From: Christensenellaceae bacterium
GTDB lineage: Bacteria; Bacillota; Clostridia; Christensenellales; Aristaeellaceae
DNA: 62,518 nucleotides
Direction of reading: 5' to 3'
Assembly (NCBI GenBank): GCA_012518615.1
Contig: JAAYRU010000016.1
Location: forward strand, 1-62,518
The position numbers and the translations under genes were made by a program. Below the pieces are notes generated by a model. It made no database searches and was not told the DNA's origin. It saw nothing but the letters and a program-made list of their open reading frames with translations. The stretch's first letter is position 1; every line of letters starts with the position of its first letter. Below are positions 35,272 through 43,885 of the stretch, one piece after another.

Positions 35272-35544
35272 TTATTGCTGCGCCGCCATGGCTTTGTTAA
35301 GCGCCTTAGCCATCCTTGACTTGTTGCGGTTTGCGGTATTACGGTGCATAACGCCTTTTGACACTGCTCTATCCAGTGCGGAGGAGGCAGCGCTCAGCTG
35401 CTGTTCAGCTGTAGACATGTCCTCTGCAAGCGCCCTGCGATACTTCTTAACGGCGTTTTTAGCCCTTGATTTTATCATGCGGTTACGCATAGTCTTTTTC
35501 TTTGTAACAAGTATGCGCTTCTTAGCAGACTTTATGTTTGCCAT
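35272..35544 (-). CDS. rpsT: 30S ribosomal protein S20
   Basis: Primary 16S rRNA-binding protein of the small subunit. 90 residues from ATG 35544 (MANIKSAKKRILVTKKKT), which sits about eight bases after GGAGGTG; an ATG six bases earlier is too close to the ribosome binding site. It keeps the family pattern SAKKRI, RNRMIKSRAKNAVKKY and GVMHRNTANRNKSRMAKALN. Own promoter and terminator, as usual for rpsT. Confidence 0.96.
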   Translation of the reverse strand: MANIKSAKKRILVTKKKTMRNRMIKSRAKNAVKKYRRALAEDMSTAEQQLSAASSALDRAVSKGVMHRNTANRNKSRMAKALNKAMAAQQ

Positions 35545-35587
35545 ATACATTCACCTCCATCCTTACTGTCGTCAAACAGCGTAGGTG

Positions 35588-35616
35588 ATGATACCACATT
35601 TTATATTATTGTGCAA
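35588..35616 (-). promoter_or_regulatory. rpsT promoter
   Basis: Minus strand TTGCAC (35611-35616), 17-bp spacer, TATCAT (35588-35593), with a short leader to GGATGGAGGTG. Confidence 0.6.
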
Positions 35617-35649
35617 GCATTTGCGTGAAAAGATTCTACTCCCAAAGTG

Positions 35650-36172
35650 TAGAGAAGTCAATTATAAGCAGTGTAATTATAACCTTGAAAACTTCGAATT
35701 TATGCTACAGTCATGAGACTGGTCACCAAGGGTTCTTTTCCGACTGTTTCCATTACACTTCTTCACCTTGAATCCCTAGTATAGTCAATTATAGGTGTGA
35801 AGGTTACATGAACACCCGATGCGAAAGCTTCTCTAGCTGCCATTGCAGCATATTTTTTTGCCAAAGTAGCAGGCAATGGCTAAGGGAATAGGAAAAATGG
35901 TCCAATAGCCACGAATCACATCTATCATAAAAACAATAGGGTTTTATTCGGGCAAAAGCCAAATGAACCTGCTGAATTTGCTTCATCTTTTCAGCGTTGC
36001 GAAAATTAAATATGCTTCCAACACGATGAAGATTATCTTTTGTCAGCTCCAGTTCTTGCATTGAACCGGTGATTTAGGCTACCAAGTGCCAAAAATAGCT
36101 GCCATTATATTGAGTTAATTGCCAGATTTTTTCTTCGATTGTCATATGCTGAATGAGTTTGTTTAGATTCAT
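35650..36172 (-). pseudogene. Decayed glycoside hydrolase family 3 (beta-glucosidase) N-terminal fragment
   Basis: A real start (ATG 36172 with AGGAG upstream) opens MNLNKLIQHMTIEEKIWQLT, the GH3 N-terminus, but a stop follows soon after. Later pieces in shifted frames keep GH3 order: NLHRVGSIFNF, then LLFMYDVIHG-like sequence, FASGVHVTFTPIIDYTRD, and METVGKEPLVTSLM. The rest of a roughly 700-residue enzyme is gone; rpsT follows. An 85-codon ORF at 35804-36061 is part of this relic, not a gene. It belongs to the neighbouring carbohydrate cluster by strand and position. Confidence 0.7.
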
Positions 36173-36349
36173 GATTTTTTCTCCTATCAAATGATTTAGC
36201 TGCATATTGCCCTTTATTTAAGAAGGCTTGAATCAAAAATCGAACAATATCTAAATTCTTGATGGTACCTTGTATCGAGAATTCTCGATGTTTTTTCCAA
36301 CAAACAATGCATAATCATGCTCTGTTAGTTTCATTCCACATTCCAGAAA

Positions 36350-37588
36350 TCAAATATCTATGTAATTTGGTAGATGGAATTTTGTCAACCGAATATGTTT
36401 CCGTGCGACGGTGTAAGAGATATATGCATCGGAGCCGATAATGTCTACATATGGATAGAAGAAACTGTCGTTCATTCGTACTACTGCTAAAGGCTTACTT
36501 TGGGAAATATCATTCACATTAACATCGATAATGCCAAAACCTTCTCTGTCAATGGGAGCGTGAATGAGTAAGAGCTTTCCATGATAAAAAACAAAATCAG
36601 ACCGTGATTGTGTGTCTCTAATTAGCACGGGTTTACTCCATTGGTTCGTCTTCAAATTCAGATTAGTGAGAAAACCTTGATTGCAGTCAAATTGCCGCCC
36701 GAAGTAAAAACACAGGTCTCCCAAAACATAAGTAGCATTCTCCCATTGAGATAGATTAATAAAGTCAGGTTCAGAAACATACTTCCAAGTAATAAAATCC
36801 TTGCTTTTGATCACACAGTTGAGATGACCAGAATATGCACCAGTATAATACCAAGTTTCATTGTCTTCAACCCGCGTGGTGAGCTTCTGCATAATCCCAA
36901 TATCTGAGAACATGTCCTTGTGTCCTAAACCGTTGGCGGCAAGTGCAGTGGAAATTCCGGTAGTGCTGAAATCGTTTACGATATCACCTACCATGAAGCG
37001 ATTTGGCCGAATGGCTCCGAGTGTCATCGTCTTCATATTATAAGTACAGTATAGGCGGTAATACAGTCCGTCAACAGATGCTGTCCATAGAATATACAGC
37101 TCATCCCCGTCTTTATGGAGAAGAATTGTGTCATAGACGCGGTCGACGAGCTTTCCGTCGAGCAATTCGCCAGCTTTTTGGACGGTGACGATGGTCATCT
37201 GCTCTGGATCATCAATCGGACAGAACGCAAGGCGAGCTTCTTGGAATAATGGGTCTTCTGCATCGTTTGAAGTATTGGCATAATATGTCATATAAACATG
37301 TCCGTTTAGGATTTTGAATGTGGAAACATGCACCATTCGATCTGGATGATCTACACCGTTTTTCTCACAATAGTCGATATTCTTTTCGAAATCAGCAATT
37401 ATGTTCTTGTTTATTTCATGAACCAAACGGTCACCATTTTCAAGGGCTTTTTCGTCCTGTGCAGGATCAATGTATATAGAATAATCTCGAATTGGTGCGT
37501 TCGATATTAGTTCTCCTTCATTGTTAGAAATGTTACTTTGAAAGATTTGTTGAGCGGGTACTTCTCTGCGAATGGATGAATTAAACAT
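36350..37588 (-). CDS. Beta-propeller protein, sialidase/GH43-like fold, function uncertain
   Basis: 412 residues from ATG 37588, preceded by TAGGAGG; the longer frame from 37843 overlaps the IclR gene end. No signal peptide, so probably cytoplasmic. Repeated beta-strand units such as HVYMTYYANTS, ELYILWTASVDGLYYRLYC, NETWYYTGAYSGHLNCVIKSKDFITW and DAYISYTVARKHIRL suggest a five- or six-bladed propeller as in sialidases and GH32/43/130 enzymes. Catalytic residues cannot be assigned. It follows the IclR regulator in an operon-like order with an ABC importer and an aldolase, so it is probably a glycan-processing enzyme. Confidence 0.6.
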   Translation of the reverse strand: MFNSSIRREVPAQQIFQSNISNNEGELISNAPIRDYSIYIDPAQDEKALENGDRLVHEINKNIIADFEKNIDYCEKNGVDHPDRMVHVSTFKILNGHVYMTYYANTSNDAEDPLFQEARLAFCPIDDPEQMTIVTVQKAGELLDGKLVDRVYDTILLHKDGDELYILWTASVDGLYYRLYCTYNMKTMTLGAIRPNRFMVGDIVNDFSTTGISTALAANGLGHKDMFSDIGIMQKLTTRVEDNETWYYTGAYSGHLNCVIKSKDFITWKYVSEPDFINLSQWENATYVLGDLCFYFGRQFDCNQGFLTNLNLKTNQWSKPVLIRDTQSRSDFVFYHGKLLLIHAPIDREGFGIIDVNVNDISQSKPLAVVRMNDSFFYPYVDIIGSDAYISYTVARKHIRLTKFHLPNYIDI

Positions 37589-37664
37589 GATGGTTTTCCT
37601 CCTACGAATAAGTTCGTATTTTTCAATTAATGTTTTTCCGACCAAAAACCTTTTTACGATATTC

Positions 37665-38441
37665 TCAAACTTCGTTTTCCAGCCTGAAAAGATTTTCAGA
37701 TATTTCTTTAGAAGCTTTTTTAAGAATTTCACAATAACGATCGATTTCTTCTTGGGGAACGTTGCCAATGATTCCCGAAAATGAAATGGCAGCAATGACT
37801 TCTTGGGTATTAGACACGATAGGAACGGCGATGCAGAAGCCACCTTGCTGAGATTCGTGCCTATCTAATGCAAAACCGTTCTCTCGGCATGCATTAAGTT
37901 CTTTGAGCAAATCGTCACGATCGACCAAAGTATTGCTTGTTAGGGGTATCATTTCCAAGGAATCAATTATTAAATCTCTAACAATATTTGGTGTGTTTGC
38001 TAGCAAAACCTTTCCACAGGCACTTGCATATATTGGAATTGAAGTACCAACCGGAGGTACATAGTCTACAATTCGTTCTGTTCGGGTTTGGTGAAGAATA
38101 TAGCATTTTTCGTTTTCACGGATAACTAAATTCACCGCTTGAAAAGCTTGTTTGCTTATTCTTTTCATCGTGTAATGAGCAACTTCGCTTAATGCTTTAT
38201 AGAAGTTTCGTTTAATACTGATGTTTGATAGTTTATATCCAACAAGATAACGGTTCTCGTGGTTTTTATATATCCATCCCTTATCGCATAATATTTGCAA
38301 AACCCGATAGGCAGTCGTTACATTAAAATTACAAAGCCGTGCCAACTCATTTACTCCAATCGCTTCTTTCGAAAACATGATATTGTCCATCAAACTAACC
38401 GCTCTGTCAAATACTTTTGTTTGACCTTGTGGCTGGCTCAT
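37665..38441 (-). CDS. IclR-family transcriptional regulator
   Basis: 258 residues from ATG 38441; AAGGAG is too close to the ATG six bases earlier. The N-terminal winged helix (AIGVNELARLCNFNVTTAYRVLQILCDKGWI, about residues 25-70) is followed by the IclR effector domain (TERIVDYVPPVGTSIPIYASACGKVLLA ... GFALDRHESQQGGFCIAVPI). IclR proteins commonly sense sugar acids or aromatic acids. Its consensus promoter overlaps a palindrome (38501-38514), suggesting autoregulation. Likely regulator of the surrounding importer and aldolase genes. Confidence 0.87.
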   Translation of the reverse strand: MSQPQGQTKVFDRAVSLMDNIMFSKEAIGVNELARLCNFNVTTAYRVLQILCDKGWIYKNHENRYLVGYKLSNISIKRNFYKALSEVAHYTMKRISKQAFQAVNLVIRENEKCYILHQTRTERIVDYVPPVGTSIPIYASACGKVLLANTPNIVRDLIIDSLEMIPLTSNTLVDRDDLLKELNACRENGFALDRHESQQGGFCIAVPIVSNTQEVIAAISFSGIIGNVPQEEIDRYCEILKKASKEISENLFRLENEV

Positions 38442-38499
38442 TTTCATACTCCTTCCTGGATAAATGTCAAAGTGTCAAATGAAGAAACACAACTTAGGA

Positions 38500-38528
38500 A
38501 TTATATTAATATAAGCATGATTTGTCAA
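38500..38528 (-). promoter_or_regulatory. Consensus promoter of the IclR gene with palindrome over the -10
   Basis: Minus strand TTGACA (38523-38528), 17-bp spacer, TATAAT (38500-38505). TTATATTAATATAA (38501-38514) is a perfect 14-bp palindrome covering the -10, though AT palindromes can arise by chance. Confidence 0.65.
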
Positions 38529-38555
38529 AATAAGTTGAGTGTAAAAACGTTATTT

Positions 38556-39470
38556 TTATCCCTTTACTGCTCCAATCATGACTCCCTTTACGAAATATTT
38601 CTGAACGAACGGATAAAGTATCATTACGGGAACAGACGAAACAACAATCAGCGAATACTTCATTAGTTCGGCACGCTGTTCCATCTTAGCAATATCCTCA
38701 ATTTGTTGCTGTGTCAAGGGTGAAGTGCTGGTATTGTGCTGAACATTTACCATTAATATTTCGCGTAATATGTTCTGAAGCGGTAATAAACTACGGTCTG
38801 AAATATATATCATCGCATTAAAATAATCGTTCCACATTCCGACAGCATAGTATAGTGCAATAACTGCCAAAATCGGACCGGAAAGAGGAATGATTACGTT
38901 GACTAAATAACGCATATCACTGCAACCATCCAACATGGATGCCTCGTGAAGTTCTTCAGGAATCTGTGTTGAAAAATAGGTTCGCATAACGATCATGTTG
39001 TAAATTGACAATGAATTTGGCAACAGTAAAGCCCATACTGTGTTGATTAACTTCAATTGACGCATCCAAATATAAGTGGGAATCAGACCACCGTTAAAAT
39101 ACATTGTAAATAGGCACAATGCCATTAAGATTTTTCGGGTACCAAAATCCTTTCTTGAAAGTGGATATGCGCAGCAAATGGTTATGAACATAGAAATGAG
39201 AGTATAAGAAACGGTGTATATCAATGAGTTCCGATAACCAATCCAGACTGCTGCGTGTTCGAATACCGCCTTATAGCCTTCCAATGAAAATTTTTTTGGA
39301 ACTAAAGATAGACGCATATAAGATGTTCCTGCACTAATGGATGAAACGAAGATAAACAACAACGGGTAAAGAATAATAACAAAGAAAATAACTAACAAGA
39401 TCCAATCAATGGTCAAAAAGATTTTATCTCCGCGGGTATAACGAATTCCTACTTTTATTTTCACGCGCAT
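38556..39470 (-). CDS. Carbohydrate ABC transporter permease, YtcP/LplC type
   Basis: 304 residues with six membrane segments. The cytoplasmic EAA loop reads EELHEASMLDGCSDMRYLVNVIIPLSGPI, and the C-terminal VQKYFVKGVMIGAVKG is the hallmark ending of MalG-type permeases. Pairs with the LplB-type permease ending 13 bases before its start. Imports an oligosaccharide or sugar acid; no ATPase gene is in the cluster, as is usual for this family, which shares an MsmX-like ATPase. Confidence 0.9.
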   Translation of the reverse strand: MRVKIKVGIRYTRGDKIFLTIDWILLVIFFVIILYPLLFIFVSSISAGTSYMRLSLVPKKFSLEGYKAVFEHAAVWIGYRNSLIYTVSYTLISMFITICCAYPLSRKDFGTRKILMALCLFTMYFNGGLIPTYIWMRQLKLINTVWALLLPNSLSIYNMIVMRTYFSTQIPEELHEASMLDGCSDMRYLVNVIIPLSGPILAVIALYYAVGMWNDYFNAMIYISDRSLLPLQNILREILMVNVQHNTSTSPLTQQQIEDIAKMEQRAELMKYSLIVVSSVPVMILYPFVQKYFVKGVMIGAVKG

Positions 39471-39483
39471 GTATCTCGTCTCC

Positions 39484-40446
39484 TTACCAAAGCCCGCTGC
39501 CGCTAAGCTTTTTGATAATCTTGTTTACGATTACCAGCAAAATAAGATTCACAACTGATGTGAACAGTCCGATTGCTGTACCATAGGAATACTGTGGTGT
39601 AGAGCCACTTGAGTTTAAACCTATGTTGTATGCGTAGGTGCTGATAATTTCAGATGTTCTTAAATTAAGGTTATTCTGCAGCAACAGTACTTTTTGGAAA
39701 CCAACATTCATGATATTGCCGCAACGTATTATTAAAAGAACGCAAAATGTCGGCATGACGGAGGGAATATCCACGTGCCAAATGCGTTGGAGGATATTTG
39801 CACCGTCCACAAGCGCCGCTTCATGTAGTTCCATCGAAACGCTAGATAATGCAGCAATGTAGATAATTGAGTTATATCCGACCGATTGCCAGACACCGCT
39901 CCAAACATAAATATGGCGGAAAGCGGAGGGATAGGTTATCCAATTTTTGGATTCAATTCCGATAAGATTTAGTAAAAGATTGATAAGACCGCCGCGTGCT
40001 TGCAAAAACTGTAGAATTATGCCACACATAACGACAGTCGAAATGAAGTAGGGCGCATAGGAAACCATTTGAACAACTTTGCGGAATTTTCTAGAAGTAA
40101 CATAATGCAGCAACAGCGCCAAAATCAGCGAAAGAGGAAACGTACAAAGCTCGTATATGCTAATTGAAATCGTGTTCCAAATATATGTCATTGCCTGCGG
40201 ATTATTGAAAAATTTCTTGAAGTATTTCAATCCCACAAATTTTCCGCTAGTAATGCTTTTGGTAATCTTAAAGTCACGGAAAGCAATTTGTATTCCATAC
40301 ATTGGAACATACTTAAACAAAATAATTACAATTAATGGAATTAGAACCAGTAAATATAACTGATAGTGCCGTCGAATATCAAACAAAGCTTTCTTCCAGA
40401 AACTTTTTTTATTGGCTTGTGGGATAGTATGAGATAAATTCTTCAT
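39484..40446 (-). CDS. Carbohydrate ABC transporter permease, LplB type
   Basis: 320 residues from ATG 40446 (GGAAGGAAG upstream); the longer frame from 40548 runs through an intergenic hairpin. Six membrane helices, basic N-terminus (WKKALFDIRRHYQLYLL), PMYGIQIAFRDFKI typical of LplB/YteP, and EAA loop EAALVDGANILQRIWHVDIPSVMPT. Forms the heterodimeric channel with the YtcP-type permease. Confidence 0.9.
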   Translation of the reverse strand: MKNLSHTIPQANKKSFWKKALFDIRRHYQLYLLVLIPLIVIILFKYVPMYGIQIAFRDFKITKSITSGKFVGLKYFKKFFNNPQAMTYIWNTISISIYELCTFPLSLILALLLHYVTSRKFRKVVQMVSYAPYFISTVVMCGIILQFLQARGGLINLLLNLIGIESKNWITYPSAFRHIYVWSGVWQSVGYNSIIYIAALSSVSMELHEAALVDGANILQRIWHVDIPSVMPTFCVLLIIRCGNIMNVGFQKVLLLQNNLNLRTSEIISTYAYNIGLNSSGSTPQYSYGTAIGLFTSVVNLILLVIVNKIIKKLSGSGLW

Positions 40447-40489
40447 AGTAAAACTTCCTTCCATCTTATCATGCACCAATAAACGCAAT

Positions 40490-40524
40490 GCCGGAAGCCG
40501 AGTACAAAGCGATCGGCTTCCGGC
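40490..40524 (-). terminator. Intercistronic hairpin between binding-protein and permease genes
   Basis: GCCGGAAGCCG (40490-40500) pairs perfectly with CGGCTTCCGGC (40514-40524), an 11-bp GC-rich stem with a 13-base loop. It begins 14 bases past the binding-protein stop with no T-run, so it more likely stabilises the upstream mRNA or partly attenuates than fully terminates. Confidence 0.65.
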
Positions 40525-40537
40525 GAGACAATCAGGA

Positions 40538-42175
40538 TTATTTACCAAAGTAGTAGGCTTTTACAACATCAAGATAACGGCTTAAACCGAGATATTCCAG
40601 ATTTTGCTTGTACTCTTCCCAAACCGTATCGTCATTAATATCCTTGCGGCCAAGGATAAATTCCGCATAAGCAGTAGAAATCGCACCTTCGATCACGCTC
40701 TGAAGCTCAGTGTATTCCGTAATGATGTCGTCATCATCGCACCAAGCGAGTGCAGGCAACGCATCAGTTGTGGCGGATTCGATGTATAGCGTATTTGCAG
40801 CCTGCTGGTATGTGTTCATCTTCCAGGCATCGGTGCCATCAACAAGTTGCAGCTTGGTGTAGCTAGGTGGAAGCGACGGGAACACCCAATTACCGAAGGT
40901 ATGGTTATTGACTGTGCCACCATCCTTTAGCTCTTTGCCATCAATTAGCTGGTACTGAATAGGAATTTCACCATCAGCACTTAATCGAGTCCAGTATTCG
41001 TCCTCATTACCATTATATGTAACATGAAGGATTTCGGGATCCATACAGGCATCAAGCCAAGCCATTGCTAGTTCGGGATTCTTGCAGTTTACAGTAATCG
41101 AGACCTTCAAACCAGGAGCAGATTTACGCTTCCAAGTTTGGGCGACAGAATTTGCATCCTTCTTAAGAACCGGCATATAGGTAAATTCGTCAAAGGCACG
41201 GGAACCAAATACAGAGGGAGTTACGAAACGCATAAAAAGCGGACCGCCTGCTGAACCGACAACCTGTTCAGAAGCAGTCGTTGCATTTACGACATCACGG
41301 AATTCATTCAGAGTTAGTGCATACATGTCCTCAGAAATCAGCCCCTCATCATACATACTTCTCAGATAGATTAAACCTTCACGGAAATCATCGGATATCG
41401 CTACACAATCAATGGAAAGATCGTCGTTGACCCACAGGAAGTTAGCGGGAGTAACAGTGAACGCCTGCATTATGCCGTATGTAGGATCCGAGCCATCATG
41501 ATCAAATGCGAAAGAACCAAACATGCCCAACTCGTCAGTAGTATCACCGTTTCCATTCATATCATTATCACGAACATAGCGAAGATACTCGCGGTACTCA
41601 TCGATGGTTTCGGGCATATCCAATCCTGAAGCCTCGAGCCATGGCCGATATATCCACAGTTTATATGGATAGGCATAATAGTTCTCAACGTCGGGAACGG
41701 GAAGACCGCCCCAAAGCGTGTAGATGTTTCCATCAGGCGCAGTAATGGCTTCACGGATGCTAGGATCTTCATCAAGATACTTTTTAATCCAATAGGTTTT
41801 ATCGATTAGATCATTCAGAGGAATGAACACATCGTTAGCGTACGTCATTACGTCGCCTGTACCAATACTGTTGATGTAAATGTCGGGATAGTCACCAGAT
41901 GCAATGCTCAGATTGAACACGACATTCATATCTGCCTGAGTGCCGGGTGCAGTAATCCAATTGATCTTCACACCGGTTAGCGCTTCTAGAGCGGCGTTCT
42001 GTGGATTAATGGCATAGTCTGCGACGTTTCCATCCTGACCACACCAAACAGTCAATTCATCGCCATCGGTTACAGGATAGAGGTCTGGATTCAGTACTTT
42101 CAGGTGCAGTTCATCCGCCATGGCGACAGAGCCGAGTAGACAAACGAACAGAATTAGGGAAATGATTCTTTTCAT
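40538..42175 (-). CDS. Extracellular solute-binding protein (LplA/YtcQ type)
   Basis: 545 residues. A signal peptide (MKRIISLILFVCLLGSVAMA, cleavage after AMA) is followed directly by DELHLKV; there is no lipobox cysteine. The mature part has the family-1 fold of LplA/YtcQ proteins: ALEALTGVKINWITAPG, SGDYPDIYI, PLNDLIDK, PDGNIYTLWG, and a C-terminal KQNLEYLGLSRYLDVVKAYY. Captures a glycan fragment for the two permeases downstream. Ile codons are almost all ATT/ATC, unlike the flanking housekeeping genes. Confidence 0.88.
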   Translation of the reverse strand: MKRIISLILFVCLLGSVAMADELHLKVLNPDLYPVTDGDELTVWCGQDGNVADYAINPQNAALEALTGVKINWITAPGTQADMNVVFNLSIASGDYPDIYINSIGTGDVMTYANDVFIPLNDLIDKTYWIKKYLDEDPSIREAITAPDGNIYTLWGGLPVPDVENYYAYPYKLWIYRPWLEASGLDMPETIDEYREYLRYVRDNDMNGNGDTTDELGMFGSFAFDHDGSDPTYGIMQAFTVTPANFLWVNDDLSIDCVAISDDFREGLIYLRSMYDEGLISEDMYALTLNEFRDVVNATTASEQVVGSAGGPLFMRFVTPSVFGSRAFDEFTYMPVLKKDANSVAQTWKRKSAPGLKVSITVNCKNPELAMAWLDACMDPEILHVTYNGNEDEYWTRLSADGEIPIQYQLIDGKELKDGGTVNNHTFGNWVFPSLPPSYTKLQLVDGTDAWKMNTYQQAANTLYIESATTDALPALAWCDDDDIITEYTELQSVIEGAISTAYAEFILGRKDINDDTVWEEYKQNLEYLGLSRYLDVVKAYYFGK

Positions 42176-42598
42176 GGGTGTATCCTCCTTTTTGTCATAA
42201 GTTTAGTACTAAGGGAATATTAAGGTAAGGGGGTAAGAGAAGCGAGATAGTAGGCATTAAGAACTAAAAGGGAAGTTGATTATTATTTTAGAATCTTTCC
42301 TAAGGTGAATCAAGACAGCAACTCATTAAAGCAGCTATGGCAGAGGTGGAGCGTTATTGAACCGCTTTTCAGGAATTGCTTAAAAGCAGAACAAGAATTG
42401 GCAACCTTTAATACATATTTTGATTTCTATTAACTGGTTTTGAGTAATGAGATTCCTTAACAAATATGTAAGATGATCAGAGTAATGTACTTGCATCAAA
42501 TATTATCGAGTGGTACGTACGTGTAAATGGTATTAAATGGAGCCTATTAACAAAACATTGGTATTATTGGGAAATTAGAAGTATCAGGATTCGCAGCA
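42176..42598. other. Intergenic region (423 bp)
   Basis: No ORF of family character and no clear promoter or terminator. A ribosome binding site (AGGAGGAT) precedes the binding-protein start. The self-complementary ACGTACGT occurs at about 42515-42523. Part of the sequence (42305-42420) looks coding-like on the + strand but is broken by stops and unrecognised. Confidence 0.4.
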
Positions 42599-43510
42599 TC
42601 AGATGTAACCATACTGCTTTAACGTGTCGGATAATTTCTTAATCGCATCTTTTGGGAGTGGCATAACAGGTCTGCGTGCTACACCTGCGTTGATGCCGCG
42701 AAGCTTCATGCCTTCTTTGATAATCATCAACCATGGGCAGGGCATACCGTCTGCAGTACCTTCAAGGAAGAGAGGAAAATACGGACGAATCTTTTCGAAG
42801 TGATATTTTTTCGCTTCTTCCATCTTTTGAGCCTTAGCTAAATCAAACACTGTCTTATTCTCCTTGGGAAAGAGATTGCCTGTTCCGCAAACCCAGCCAT
42901 CTGCCCAGCAAGACATGCTCTCCACTGGACAAATATCATAGCCATAGAAAATACCAAAACCATCATCAGTCAAATAACGCAGATTCTGTTGACGATAAAC
43001 ATCTGCTTGGCGTTCTTTAACTGCATCAACCAAGCCGTCATTATATAGACGTGCCATGAATTTATCACTCATCAGGCAGGTAGAGTAATATGGATTGTGG
43101 TAAACCATAATCGGGATATTGATTGCTTTACGGATAGCTTTATAATGCTCGTATAGCTCGTTTTCATTCGCAGCCATATACCATGGAGTGACAATCATTA
43201 CGCCGTCTGCACCCGCAGATTCCGCACTCTTGGATAGGTCAATTACATCGCATGTACGATAGGCGCCGGTAGAACAAAATACTTTTGTGCGACCAGCAGC
43301 ATATCCGCAAACTGCTGCATTGACTTTTTTCTGCTCTTCGTGGCTCATTGCAATGAATTCTCCGGTGCTACCTGATGGAATGATGCCGTCCACTCCATTA
43401 TCAATCAAGAAATTGGTAACTTCCTTTAGACCGGAAAAGTCAATCGATTCATCGGACACATTGAACGGAGTTACCATTGGGATAAATATACCTTCGGGTT
43501 TTTTGAACAT
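42599..43510 (-). CDS. DHDPS/NAL-family aldolase or dehydratase (class I), second copy
   Basis: 303 residues of the dihydrodipicolinate synthase superfamily: IPMVTPFN, GSTGEF (carboxylate binding), VYHNPYYS with the catalytic Tyr, and the Schiff-base Lys in VDAVKERQAD. It differs strongly from the nanA-like protein at 1541-2452, so it probably has another substrate such as a 2-keto-3-deoxy sugar acid or a sialate derivative. It heads the cluster with its own promoter and a 20-bp palindrome upstream, next to an IclR-regulated importer. Substrate is not decidable from sequence. Confidence 0.78.
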   Translation of the reverse strand: MFKKPEGIFIPMVTPFNVSDESIDFSGLKEVTNFLIDNGVDGIIPSGSTGEFIAMSHEEQKKVNAAVCGYAAGRTKVFCSTGAYRTCDVIDLSKSAESAGADGVMIVTPWYMAANENELYEHYKAIRKAINIPIMVYHNPYYSTCLMSDKFMARLYNDGLVDAVKERQADVYRQQNLRYLTDDGFGIFYGYDICPVESMSCWADGWVCGTGNLFPKENKTVFDLAKAQKMEEAKKYHFEKIRPYFPLFLEGTADGMPCPWLMIIKEGMKLRGINAGVARRPVMPLPKDAIKKLSDTLKQYGYI

Positions 43511-43565
43511 GGTTAAAACCTCCCTTTTCTATTGTGATTTCTTTTGCCTTTATTCTGACATAACT

Positions 43566-43594
43566 ATCATAACATGTTAACCTACAAAATGCAA
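43566..43594 (-). promoter_or_regulatory. Promoter of the DHDPS-family gene
   Basis: Minus strand TTGCAT (43589-43594), 17-bp spacer, TATGAT (43566-43571). The ribosome binding site GGGAGG precedes the start at 43510. Confidence 0.6.
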
Positions 43595-43600
43595 TAGTTA

Positions 43601-43631
43601 TTTCAAAACAATTTGAAATTATAATTTCAAA
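43601..43631. promoter_or_regulatory. Perfect 20-bp palindrome, candidate IclR-type operator
   Basis: TTTGAAATTATAATTTCAAA (43612-43631) is a perfect palindrome. It overlaps a second inverted pair, TTTCAAA-ACAA-TTTGAAA (43601-43618). It lies just upstream of the -35 of the aldolase gene, a typical activator or repressor position; KdgR-like IclR proteins bind AT-rich palindromes of similar form. Confidence 0.5.
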
Positions 43632-43689
43632 AATCATAAGCGAAGGATAATATGCGTTTTCATGTATACTACCATGCATTTTCGACAGA

Positions 43690-43801
43690 TCGAGTCAAAA
43701 AACGAGAGACCCTTTGGTATAATATAAATTATCAAAAATAATTATCAAGAAAGGATCTCTCAATGGGTAGTATAACAGAAGGAATGCGATTTTGGAAGTA
43801 G
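43690..43801 (+). pseudogene. IS transposase N-terminal remnant
   Basis: An extended -10 (GGTATAAT, 43717-43724) is followed by AAAGGATCTCTC and ATG 43763, encoding MGSITEGMRFWK and then a stop at 43799-43801. MGSITEGMRFRQ-type openings are familiar from helix-turn-helix DDE transposases of clostridial insertion sequences. GAGAGACCCTTT and AAAGGATCTCTC form an imperfect inverted pair around the leader. Nothing recognisable follows the stop. Confidence 0.4.
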
Positions 43802-43885
43802 AGCCTAGCGAAAAACATGAAACGCTTGAAATTGCAATGCAAGCCCTTTTGTCAACAAATGCTTTGCTTAACCAAAGTAAATTTA

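Larger units (their letters stand above)
43511..43885. other. Intergenic region (375 bp) with operator, promoter and IS remnant
   Basis: Holds the aldolase promoter (43566-43594), the 20-bp palindrome (43612-43631) and a transposase N-terminal remnant with its leader (about 43690-43801). No intact gene. Confidence 0.6.

Noticed and set aside
35804-36061. 85-codon ORF as a small gene
   Set aside because: Its sequence is an internal piece of a frameshifted GH3 relic; it lacks its own ribosome binding site.
42305-42420. Coding remnant in the gap before the binding-protein gene
   Set aside because: Short coding-like stretches on the + strand are broken by stops and match no family I recognise.
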